Of a stretch of 64,000 bases of DNA, positions 53,419-63,364 are shown in pieces (position 1 is the stretch's first letter; every line of letters starts with the position of its first letter). The notes beneath the pieces were generated by a model, which saw only the letters and a list, made by a program, of their open reading frames with translations, did not search any database and was not told where the DNA came from. The stretch spans positions 2,232,001 through 2,296,000 of the forward strand of contig NC_018218.1 in the NCBI RefSeq assembly GCF_000219625.1. The letters run 5' to 3'. This DNA comes from Zymoseptoria tritici IPO323. Taxonomy: Eukaryota; Ascomycota; Dothideomycetes; Mycosphaerellales; Mycosphaerellaceae. The position numbers and the translations under genes are program-made.

Positions 53419-54630
53419 CTACTTTTTGCTCAACACGCTCTGCACCGCCTCGATCACGGTCTTGTGAACATCCTTTGGTGCTGCCACGACGCCCTTGTTC
53501 TGCAAAAGCGTACGGCCATGGCTGAAGTCCAAGCGATTGCCCTCAACATCTGTGACCTCACCACCAGCTTCCCTCACGATCAGATCACCTGCAGCGTGAT
53601 CCCAAATCTTCTCCACATAATCCTTCTTCACTGGTAAACGCAAATAGAGGTCGCCGGCTCCACGTGCAATGCTGCCGTACTTTGCTTGGCTGTCCATTCG
53701 AACCGAAGGCTTCGTGATGCCTAGCTTCTGAGCAATATTATACGAATCTCCCTGGTTGCTGTGTCCCGCCTCGACGGACTCGCAGAAGGTGGCATCCGAG
53801 ATCTTTGACAGTGGCTTCATCTGGATTGATGACTCGGCGGCCAGGGCACCCTTCTCAAGCGACCTGCTGTTCGCGCCCTTGCCTTGCACAGCAGAGAATA
53901 AGACACCTTTGCCAGCTTCGTCACTGGCATCGGCTCCCGTGTTCTCAGTCAATGGCTCCGAATCGGAGACTGGCAAGTTCGGGCAGCCCAACACACCCAC
54001 CTTGACATCTCCGTCGACCATCAGGCCCAAACACACCGCATATTGTCCACCACGGAGAAAGCCCTTTGTGCCGTCGATTGGGTCAATGGCCCATATTCTT
54101 CCCTTGTTGCCTCCTTTGCTATCACCCTTGTCGATGATGTCCAGCATGCTCTCTGCAGAAGCAATCGGTCCACCCAACTTCTTCTCGCTCTCCGCGTCCG
54201 AAAGCTTTGCACCCTTGACCAAGTCCCAGACAATATTCCTCAGCTCCTCATTCTCGCGGAGGTCTTTGGCTTCTTCTTCGGCGACAATCTCGTCATTGGG
54301 GAAGTTGTGTTGGAGAGCACTGATGATCAGTGCTTGAGCGCCGAAGTCGCCGATTGTGACAGGTGATGCGTCGCTCTTGTTGAGTGTTCCCTTTGCGTGG
54401 GAGTGGAAGACGGATTTTGTGAGAAGTGTCGCACGCTGGACCGCGAGTAAAGCGACGTCAAGCTCGTGGGAGTAGTCGTTCGTAGCCATGTTGTGGTAGC
54501 TGTTGGAAATGCCTGAAGTCGCCGAGAAGACTTGTGAAGTGAGGAGGCGCAGGCGAGGAAGAATCGAGGGGAGGATTGAGGCAGCCAGGATGATGAGTCC
54601 GATGTATGAGAATGAGAAATTTCGGGCCAT
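53419..54630 (-). CDS. hal2: 3'(2'),5'-bisphosphate nucleotidase (Hal2/Met22)
   Basis: Minus strand, one exon, 403 residues from the ATG at 54,630. The inositol-monophosphatase-fold motifs are intact: IVAEEEAKDL (metal-binding Glu), WAIDPIDGTKGFLRGG (the DPIDGT signature), and WDHAAGDLIVREAGG. The enzyme removes the 3' phosphate of PAP, a by-product of sulphate assimilation, and is the lithium- and sodium-sensitive target of salt stress in yeast. The internal ATG at 54,489 (MATNDYSHE) gives 356 residues, nearly the yeast length; the upstream start adds 47 residues with a hydrophobic helix (SYIGLIILAASILPSIL) that could target the protein to an organelle or membrane. Which start is used is open. 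Confidence 0.93.
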   Translation of the reverse strand: MARNFSFSYIGLIILAASILPSILPRLRLLTSQVFSATSGISNSYHNMATNDYSHELDVALLAVQRATLLTKSVFHSHAKGTLNKSDASPVTIGDFGAQALIISALQHNFPNDEIVAEEEAKDLRENEELRNIVWDLVKGAKLSDAESEKKLGGPIASAESMLDIIDKGDSKGGNKGRIWAIDPIDGTKGFLRGGQYAVCLGLMVDGDVKVGVLGCPNLPVSDSEPLTENTGADASDEAGKGVLFSAVQGKGANSRSLEKGALAAESSIQMKPLSKISDATFCESVEAGHSNQGDSYNIAQKLGITKPSVRMDSQAKYGSIARGAGDLYLRLPVKKDYVEKIWDHAAGDLIVREAGGEVTDVEGNRLDFSHGRTLLQNKGVVAAPKDVHKTVIEAVQSVLSKK

Positions 54631-54683
54631 GTGAAAGACTTCAGCAGGTCCCACGTTCGAAGTACTGGAGGTAGCTCAGCACG

Positions 54684-55079
54684 TCAGTTGGTCGACCCCT
54701 CCTCCGACTCCTCCGCCTCACCAGCCTGCTCGGCATGCAGCTTGGTCCGTAAATCTTCAATCGCCGCGCTCAGCTCATCCAAGCCCTCGTCGATCTCGGC
54801 GTCCTCACCTTTGCGATGTTGCGTGCAAAGCACGCGGAACATGATGTCAGCGTCGCGCAGCAACGCAGCTGCCTCGTCGACATCGGGAAGCATGCTCACG
54901 AGCAAAAGCTGCGTCTTGATGCTGTGATACCGCGGGATTGCATGCTCTGCGAGCAAGGCGCGGGCTTGAGCAATGCACTGCCTAAGTGCGACCTGATTGG
55001 TCTCGTGTGCGGCATCATATGCTTTGACAATGTCGTTATAGGCTTTGGTGAAGGTACGATTGATGGTATCACTGTCCAT
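54684..55079 (-). CDS. Small helical protein of unknown function
   Basis: Minus strand, 131 residues, one exon. It is helix-rich with regularly spaced aromatic and Leu residues (AYNDIVKAYDAAHE, CIAQARALLAE, IPRYHSIKTQLLLV), resembling one or two TPR-like hairpins, and ends in an acidic tail. Similar short proteins seem to be common in filamentous ascomycetes as far as I recall, but no function is known to me. It is transcribed in the same direction as hal2 and ends only 53 bp before that start codon, so its 3' UTR must overlap the hal2 promoter or leader. Confidence 0.65.
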   Translation of the reverse strand: MDSDTINRTFTKAYNDIVKAYDAAHETNQVALRQCIAQARALLAEHAIPRYHSIKTQLLLVSMLPDVDEAAALLRDADIMFRVLCTQHRKGEDAEIDEGLDELSAAIEDLRTKLHAEQAGEAEESEEGSTN

Positions 55080-55948
55080 GGTGTTGTATGCGGTGGTTGC
55101 TTTGTGTATGCTGTGGTCAAGCCGAAGTAAAAGGTTGATAAATAAAATGCAGGAGCTGAATGCACTCTCGCGTTACCTCACTTCATTCACTTCTCCTCGA
55201 GCACATGCTCATTCACTCGCTCGATCTCTGCCTACAGTGATTGCTCGGACCGGGTCCTTAACGGGTCAATCTTCATTGCTTCGTGGCTTGATGATGACAG
55301 CGGGGGCAGAAGGACCGCTCTCAACGTTCTCCGTAATACACGGTGATCAGGACTATACAACGTGGACCTCAACAGCTTGGACGATGGGCTCCGAGCCAGA
55401 GAACGAATGATCAAAAGGAGTCTCCACAACAGCTCGACTTTGACAAGTGTGACTTTGAACAGACTGAGGTACACTTCCAGCGTCTTGCTGTAGATGGGGA
55501 TGGCGTCAATGAGGATGGAGTCGAGAAATTCACGCATTCCATCGGTCACAAATTCCTGAAAGCAGCTCGGGCGATGCAGAGTTCAAAGTGCATGACGGCT
55601 TTTGGCTCGGCCATAGCGGGTGCGAAAAGCCGTCAGCCAACGATGTCAAAGGAGCCTCCACAGCTCGGCTCACAATTTGGACATCAAGTGCTTGCATCCA
55701 TGCCTCAGCAGGAGAACGAAGTCGAGAGAGCCTAGCCTCAAGACCTTTGCATTGAGAGCCCAGGCATGAGGTCGGAAGAGCGTTCTGGCGCAGGACTGTA
55801 CGCGAACCAGTTGCGAGTCAACAAATCTTGCATATTCCGTCCTGTGATCGTAGGACTGGGACCTCCAGATCACTCATACTGTATCGCCAAAACGCCTCGC
55901 TAATCATGCAATAACACGGAAAACAGGAGATCGGTCCGCTCGGAGGTG
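55080..55948. other. Intergenic between small helical protein and luc7
   Basis: About 0.87 kb: promoter of the small protein and 3' flank of luc7. Open frames on both strands overlap and lack features. No gene seen. Confidence 0.5.
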
Positions 55949-56860
55949 TCACCATCGGGGACGACCTCTTCCTCCGCCTCCACCGAAGCCTCCCCCATCT
56001 CCACCTCTACGCCCATACCCTCCACCTCCACCCCCTCCTCGACCACCTCCATAGCCTCCCCCATTTCTTCCTCCGTATCCTCCTCCATATCCGCCATCAT
56101 CATATCCGCCTCTCTCTTCCACAGGCTCGTCTCGTCGTGGCGGCGGCCTTCCCTTGAGCTCTTTCGCCAGCCTGTCATACTCCTTTCGCATTTGCGCGTA
56201 TCCCAGGTGCATCTTGCCGAAGAAGTGATCCGCCAAACGTCGATCGTTGTCCAGTCGCGACAGGTATGCGCCGCACACGTCGCAGACTTGTAGCTTTTGA
56301 TGACCTGATGGCCCAGACGTGTCTGATAGCGCCTTCAGCTCGCGCTCGCGCTCATCCTTCTGAACCTTTTTCAGTTTCAAATTGTGAAATTCCTGGACAC
56401 CAAGATTGACCGCTCCGAGCTCGCACATGATCTCCACCTCAATCAGGCCTGCCTCGATCGTTCGGCCCAGGTCACTGATCTGCTTGAGCAGCGCATTCGT
56501 CTGTCGTATCTCCTCGGGTGTCTTCTCGAGTCTGCGCTGAGCACCTTCTATGCGCCTGTCGCACTCGCTGACATATTTTCCGATATCTCGTTGGTAGTCG
56601 AATTCGAATCCCCAATCTCGTCGCTGATCGTCCGTGGCGGCCAGATATTCCTCGCGCAGGTTGGGTAGGTGCATGCGGTCGCAAGAGCCGAGATCTTGCT
56701 TTGTGTTTGTGAAGAGGTCGTGCGGGCATCCGCCGCAAAGATATGAGCGGCATACTTTGGGATCTGTGATTGCGAGCGCGGGTTGTCGTAATGTGCCGGG
56801 TGCTGCAAGGAGCTGCTCTCCCATCAGCTGCTCGAGCAGCTTGCGCTGTTCGGCGGCCAT
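55949..56860 (-). CDS. luc7: U1 snRNP protein Luc7
   Basis: Minus strand, one exon, 303 residues. The N-terminal helix (LLEQLMGEQLL) is followed by the first zinc finger of CCCH type (C-x5-C-x-G-CPHDLF...C-x-R-x-H, about 37-64), a long coiled region, and a second zinc finger of C2H2 type (CDVCGAYL...H-x5-H, about 193-216) ending HLGY. These are the two fingers of Luc7, which contact the 5' splice site/U1 snRNA duplex. The C-terminal 70 residues are a Gly/Arg/Tyr-rich RGG-like tail. It is divergent from gpi16 with 183 bp between start codons. Confidence 0.95.
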   Translation of the reverse strand: MAAEQRKLLEQLMGEQLLAAPGTLRQPALAITDPKVCRSYLCGGCPHDLFTNTKQDLGSCDRMHLPNLREEYLAATDDQRRDWGFEFDYQRDIGKYVSECDRRIEGAQRRLEKTPEEIRQTNALLKQISDLGRTIEAGLIEVEIMCELGAVNLGVQEFHNLKLKKVQKDERERELKALSDTSGPSGHQKLQVCDVCGAYLSRLDNDRRLADHFFGKMHLGYAQMRKEYDRLAKELKGRPPPRRDEPVEERGGYDDGGYGGGYGGRNGGGYGGGRGGGGGGGYGRRGGDGGGFGGGGGRGRPRW

Positions 56861-57043
56861 GATGGTAAGTGAGCGTTGAAGATGTGTGATGTTGTTTCAG
56901 AGAAGTTCGGAAGCTCGAAGGAGCAAGCTCGATCTCCAGGTCTTGGCGAGTCTCGGAGGTCCTCGCGTCGCCGCAATGTGGAACCTCGCCTGTTGTCTTG
57001 TCCAGCTGTCACATTGCTTGTTGACAACCACAAGCCCCCAACG
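56861..57043. promoter_or_regulatory. Divergent promoter, luc7/gpi16
   Basis: A 183 bp spacer between start codons at 56,860 and 57,044. Both promoters and leaders overlap here. The open frame continues leftward of the gpi16 ATG without stops but is leader sequence. Confidence 0.55.
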
Positions 57044-58786
57044 ATGAAGCTCTCGTCACTGCTAGCACTGCCCGCTGGTCTGATCGCGGCAGTCTACGCA
57101 AACGAATACTCGGAAAACCTCCATCTCAAACCACTACCTGGCGGATCACTGTACGCGGGATTCAACTTCACAGCATCGACACCACTCGAGGCCTACGAGC
57201 GCCAACATTTTCGATTCTTTCCTCGTTCTCTAGGCCAAATTCTACAATTCACACGTACGGAGGAGCTACATCTACGATTCGCATTGGGCCGCTGGGACGA
57301 AAGCAGCTGGGGAAGTCGGCCGCGGAATGGGAGACGAGAAGGGGGCACGGGAGTAGAGCTATGGGCATGGATCGAGGGTGATACCAGATCAGAAGCGGAA
57401 GAACGATGGAGCGGACTGGTTAACAGCTTGAGTGGTCTGTTCTGCGCCAGCTTGAATTTCATCGATCAGACCAAGACGATACAGCCTCTATTGAGCTTTG
57501 ATCCGGAGGGTACCTTGAGGTCGAACGGCTCAGGACTGCATCTCATGCATGGCGTACTGCCACATGAGGTTGTGTGTACGGAGAACTTGACGCCAATCCT
57601 CAAGCTGTTACCGTGCAAGGGCAAAGCTGGCGTCTCGAGCTTGCTGGATGGACACAAGGTCTTTGATGCGAATTGGCAGACGATGGCTATCGATGTGAAG
57701 CCGGAATGCAATGCTCAGGGACGTTGCGATTTGCGAATCGAACAGACCGTCGACCTCGTCTTGGACATTGAACGCAGCATGAGGCCGCGCGACAATCCGA
57801 TTCCACGCCCGATCCCAACAGATCAGCTTCTCTGCGATGAGAGCAAGGGGTACAACTCTCACGACAGCTGTTACCCAAAAAAGCGTGAAGGAGAAACGGA
57901 ATGGTCGATCAGTCGAATATTTGGACGGCCAATCCAAGGTAGCTGTTCGCCGGGTGATGGTTCCGTTTCCGAGGTCTACCTGGACGTCCCTACTTCAAGA
58001 CAGGTCGTCGCTACTTCAATGGGGACGGAGGAGACTTCGGATGAAACGGCGCGGCACTATCGATTGCGAGACGGCGGAGACCTGGATCTGACGCTTCCCC
58101 AACAGGTCCTCGAGGGAGGGGAATCGGCTCAGGAAAAGGCACTGCACGCGAGTCGACAAATCACTGGCTACGGTCAAGAGCGCGGTGGTATGCACGCCGT
58201 CGTTACGAATCCGCATCCATATGCGCAGCGGATCGTCTACCTGGAAAGCCTGCCTTGGTTCCTTCGACCGTACATGCACACCCTGGAGGTACGAGGCGCG
58301 AGCATCGAGAAGATGTACTACAGCCCCGCCATCGATCGGCGGAGAGGGACTCAGCTGGAGTTGGTGCTGGAAATTCCACCGATGTCCACGATCGAAATAA
58401 CGTACGACTTTGAGAAAGCCATCCTAAGATACACAGAATATCCTCCCGATGCCAACCGCGGCTTCGACATTGCGCCGGCGGTCATTAGGGTTTCGTCAAA
58501 GGATGGGCAGGACAGCTACGTGCGGACGACGTCTCTGCTGCTGCAAATTCCGGTTCCTGACTTTAGCATGGTTCGTGGTACCCGCCTCTCCTGTGCTCTG
58601 TAAATGCTGACACACGAAAATCCCTATAACACAATCATCCTCAGCTCGACCGTCATCGCCCTCGGCTTCGGAAGCATATTTAACCTTCTAATACGGCGTT
58701 TCGTACTGATCGAGGAGATACCGAAGTCACTACTTGCAGTAATGATTGCGAGGCTTAAGGGGAGTATTGCGAGGGTCAAGGGTTGA
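57044..58786 (+). CDS. gpi16: GPI transamidase subunit Gpi16/PIG-T
   Basis: Main exon 57044-58570, plus a last exon near 58,622-58,786. The signal peptide is residues 1-19. PIG-T blocks follow: NLHLKPLPGGSLYAGFNF, FPRSLGQIL, ELHLRFALGRWD, FCASLNFI, and in the C-terminal half YLESLPWFLRPYMHTL, FEKAILRYTEYPPDANRGFD and PDFSM. In the family PDFSM is followed at once by PYN and the membrane helix; here PYNTIILSSTVIALGFG lies downstream in the same frame, separated by 51 nt that include a TAA. A GTTCGT donor and a CTGAC branch site are present, but no AG precedes PYN, so the last junction is unresolved. The protein stabilises Gpi8 in the transamidase through a disulphide. Confidence 0.88.
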
Positions 58787-60348
58787 TTCGGGCAAGATGT
58801 AAGTCTACGGAATGATAGATTTCGACTGATGCTAACAGTACCAGAGATGCGTTATACAAACTCGAGCGTCCCAGTTTGAAATCGCCTTCTTCCGCTTGCC
58901 CCAGACGTGACTTCAACGATCTCGAGCTTCGCTTGTTGTCAAGTGCCAGCCTCGGGTCTTCTTTGGCTGTGTGCGGTCGTAGCAAGGCCTGGACAAGCGT
59001 GTGAAGATCGATAGGTAAATTGACGGAGATTTTGCGTCGATGGACGGATAGCTGACCGATCAAAGGTTAGACATTTCGGTAGACAACTCGGTCTCGAGAT
59101 CGACAGGAGTGGAACAAGTAAGGTATGTCGTTCGTCCTCTCTGCGAGCCCGGCACCAGAATCTCGTCCCGTTACAAGCCTGGCTATTTATGGCACGACGC
59201 ATGGCTGGTACATCGTGATGGGCAACTGCGTCGCTGCTGGCATCGCCTCGAGCAGCCAGCGAGTTGCATCGTTTCCCGTGATCCTGCCAATCTCCTATCG
59301 CATCGGAACCGACGGCTCGCAGGCGGCCAAGGAAGAATAGATGTGCCTATGTGCAATCGTCAGGCGCTCTCAGGGATGACGGAGCCCACTGATCTCACCG
59401 TCGTGCAGTCAGTGACATGGCCAGCCTTTGCTTAGGCATGATCTTGGTCGTGCTGCTGAGCAAGGGCTACGATACCTTTCCAATCTCCATTGCACACCTA
59501 TGGTATACAATACATCAAAACGCTCTCGCTATCGCCCAACGATTTCGCCAGCAGCAGCAGAAGCGCGTTGAGCCAATTGGCCGCGGCGATATGCGGGACC
59601 TCCAGCGGCTCGCGCTGTTCATGCCGGTTTCGAGCGGTCTGCTCCTTGCTGACGGCAAATCGCGTTGTCAAAGATATTGCTGCCTGCCTGCCAGACGCAA
59701 TCGCCAGCCTTTCCGCTGTAGGCAGACGCACCCATGTACGATCCAGGTACCTCATCAATGTTCAGCGTTGCACTGTCACCAGTTCGCGGACTATACCTCT
59801 CGAGCGAGCGTCTTGCGTTGGCGCTACCTTCAACAATTCACGTCAATTCACGAGCATCAAGCTACGGCGGCGCTCCACCCTTCCGCCTTCCGTCCCGTTG
59901 GCGATCGTACACGTCTCCCAACTTCTTTCGTCTCTGCCATCTTTCTTTTCTTTCACCTCAACCATCTACCAAAAGCAATCTTTGTCTAGCGCGCGCAGAC
60001 TTGATCGGTACGTTGCAGCTCCCATCTTCCACCATCATCGCCATCGCTTCATAACTGCGCGTTCGCATATATGCACCACTCTGCCTTGCACCTTTTCGCA
60101 GCTTGGCCGCAGCCAAGCACAGAAGAAGTTCGCCATACACCTATGACATTGCTGACACCAGGGCACAGCAGATCCTTCCCATCACCCGTTCAAGGCGCGA
60201 TACCGTAAGCGCAGTCGTCGTGTACGAGCCCAGACAACTTGAGAGCACCATTTGTGTTGGTGGCGCAACCCCAGCGATCTCCTCCCTTTGTGCTCGCTGC
60301 GACACTGTCGCAGGACGTCGTGCGGCGAGTTTCAGCTTAATTCCCAAC
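58787..60348. other. Intergenic, no supported gene
   Basis: About 1.56 kb. A 71-codon ATG frame at 59,125-59,340 and longer overlapping frames at 59,417-60,146 show no recognisable feature. The 300 bp before 60,349 are pyrimidine-rich and look like a promoter and leader. Confidence 0.45.
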
Positions 60349-62033
60349 ATGACTGAAAATTCTAGCACTACGCCTTCAAACGGCCGCTCGCGCGCAGCAT
60401 CGCACAGCATCGCGCAACTGAAGGGCAGCGAAACTGTCAAGGCTTCTCAATCCGGCGCCCAGAACACCTTCCTGCAACCAGCATCAACGACCTCTCCCAC
60501 CAGTACCGGGGCGTCGCTTGAAGACGGCGGCTCCACGTTCACTCCGCGGGGCAACATGACCACGTCAGCCCCATCCAATCACTACCCTCCGTCAGGCAGC
60601 TACTCTGCGGAACATATCACGACCCGGCTTCATACGGTCTTCGAACAAAGCGAGCCAAGTGACACTCCGCCAGCGAAGGGCAAGGATCTCGGTCAGCGTC
60701 GCATCAACATCCCCAACGTCCGCGTAGCCGATACCTCTAACACAAGCCACGAGGCCAGGCCTTCCATGCGCTTCAATCTCACCAAGGGTCATCGCGAGGA
60801 GCTTCGTGAACTGCGCAAAGGACCATCGACACCCTTCAAAAGCAAGCTCATCGATGCAAACAGTGCACTTCTTACGGAAGACGAAAAGCACGAATACCTA
60901 CCAGATCTGGAACTTGCCGTCCGGTGGACAACGTTCCTAGTACACCTCGACATCGGTTTGACCAACGCCGTCGTCATCGTCTTCGGCGATCGCAAGGCGC
61001 TCCACCCTTCCGACTTTGAGTGGGCGGTTGAGAAAGTTACGGAAGGTCATGACTATATCAAAGACACAGTCTGCGTCCAGGCACACGCCTTGGTGCAGGA
61101 GCTCACTACTGAAGATGCTTCTCTTTGGGATCTCACCGACAATGACTTCGCCAAGTATCTGGACGGCAATTTCGACACCGAGCAGTACTTTTCTGTCTTC
61201 GACTTCATGAGGGACTTCATCAACTTCGAAGGCTCATCAAAGCTCGGCAAGTGGTACATGCAGAATGTCTTTATCAATCTCGTGGTCCGCGTCCGCAAGT
61301 GCATGGCTGATGCTGATGCCGACAGCTGGCAGAATGTCCTCAATTTCTTCGACGGCGTTGCGCTTGTCAAGGCGCATGACACAGTTGATATGACAGCCTT
61401 CCAGCAGCTGACGGAGAAATTTCGCGACGAAAAGGAGCTTCAGCATCGCAGAATCGCCGCCACGCGGCACACCTTCATCTCCAGGGGCTCGGCACCTCAG
61501 AAGGAGGCCATCTTGCCGTTCTCTGATATTCGCACTGGTGGTATGGAGGAGGTTGAAGCTATCGATGCTGCTGTGGGGGACCAGATGGAGACCAATAATA
61601 CGGTAAGTTAACATCGCGGCAGTGATTACAGCGAGGGCTTCACAGACGCTGACTTGTGGTCTGTTGGTAGGACTGGGCTTATACCGAGCTCTATCACGAT
61701 ACGCCCACAACAATCCTAGAAAGCACACAGTTCGATCAGAAGAGCCTCGGCATCGACCGCGACAACGAGATCCGTGAGGATGGCACGATCGAGACTAGTA
61801 TCAGCCAAGCGATCGATGGCGGTTCTGTGGGCAAGGGAAAGTCTAGTGCGGAGGGGGATGGCGCCGAGAAGGATGGCGCTGAGAAGGAGCAGGAGGATGT
61901 CGTTTGGAGCAATGCCGGATTCGAAGTTGAAGAGGAGCACGGAGAGCATGATGAAGAGGAGAATGGGAGGATGCAGAGGTGCCGAGGGTCAAGTGGAACG
62001 ACGGAGGATTCAAATTGGCGGTGGAGGATTTGA
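60349..62033 (+). CDS. Unknown protein, C-terminal frame broken
   Basis: Exons 60349-61602 and 61671-62033 (68 nt intron, GTAAGT...GTAG, phase 0). The N-terminal 130 residues are Ser/Thr/Pro-rich and disordered. A folded, helix-rich domain follows (about 145-370), with LELAVRWTTFLVHLDIGLT, SDFEWAVEKV and FDFMRDFINFEGSSKLGKWYMQN. I do not know this family. The C-terminal tail is acidic with the motif W-x-N-A-G-F. As read, the frame stops at 62,031-62,033 in unlike sequence. Another frame carries on from about 61,967 to a stop at 62,111-62,113 and encodes two further W-N-D-G-G-F motifs, which suggests one base is missing in the G run at 61,965-61,967. The start is the first ATG in the frame. 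Confidence 0.75.
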
Positions 62034-62113
62034 AGAATGAGGAGACGAAAATGCCGGACGATGACGACGACATCGCTGGTGAGGATGAGGTCTGGAACGA
62101 TGGAGGATTTTAG

Positions 62114-63364
62114 AAGGTCGATTTCGACATCCTGACCTGCCTGGACACCACCACACATTGCGATCCACGACACACTCATCAAGGCTCTACTCTAGCCTTG
62201 TACCATTCGCACCATCAACCCTGATACCACAATTCCCCTTCAACCCAATCCTGCCATTATGTTCTTTCACTTTGTTTTGCTTTGGCTCAACTGATCAGGT
62301 CTGCTCGTATGGTCGAGATGGCCCCGAGCTGTGCCTCGTCCCGGCATTTCGGGGACTTGTTGTTTCTGGCTGGATGCTTGTCTTTGCGTTCATCTAGCTG
62401 AGCCTCGCTATGGCGGATCACGAAATGAAAACATAGAGCCATCACGAAACAATGGTTCATTCTTCTCAATGAGATTATATCGACGTGATTCGGCTCGACC
62501 GTACGGAAACTGACACCTCTGAACGATCCTGTGCCTCCGCACTGCCCTTACTGCCATTACTGCCCTCGTTGAGTGGTCCCTGACCTCCAAGGGAGACCTT
62601 GTCCAAGGTACATACCCCGAAGACATTCCAGCCCTCGTACGAGCCAGAGAACCAATCTACTTGCCTTTCCGAGAGCTGATCGAAGCGCGGAGAGGGCGAA
62701 ACTGTCGCATTTCCGCACAATCTCGCAATTCCCTGTGCCCGAGGGATTGTTCATTGATTGGCATAAGTGAAACTATACATCGTCATGGCCTTGGTTTCGT
62801 GAATTTGTCGTCAGTCTTGCGAAAGGTCGGCCAGACAGCCTCGAGACTATTTTATTTCACTGAGTACAGTTGAGTAAAGTAGCTTCTACAGTGGCACTTG
62901 TTACTGCATAGGCATAAAATCACATGTCTCTACTTCTGTCAGCCATTCGTTAGAATGCCGTCAGACGCTGTATGCTGACGCAGGAGGTACCGATGCACCA
63001 TTCGCAGTCATCATTGTGAATTCCAAGTCGGTATTTCTTCTGCGATGGGTCTCTGGAGCCGCCGGGAACAGTACGGAAGTCAAGCGCCCAGTGACAGACT
63101 GTGGCAGTGAAAGGAGTCAAGTGGCAGAGAAAGGGGTCGAGTGAATGCAAAATTCCGACGCTAGTGTCGGCGCTAGTCCCGAAAGGGCAAATTTAAAACA
63201 TGCAAACGATTGTTCCATTTCCATCTTCCCTTACTGTACCCTTCTTATACCTCTGCATATGTACACAGTGTCTGAGCATTCCTCGCTGTTCTTGTATCCA
63301 TCCTGCATGTCCTGTCTATGCTTGGCAACGCAAAGCCGCAGAATTTCCGACCCTGATCAACTTT
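62114..63364. other. Convergent intergenic, no gene seen
   Basis: About 1.25 kb between two convergent 3' ends, AT-richer than its flanks. Overlapping short frames on both strands, none supported. Confidence 0.5.
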
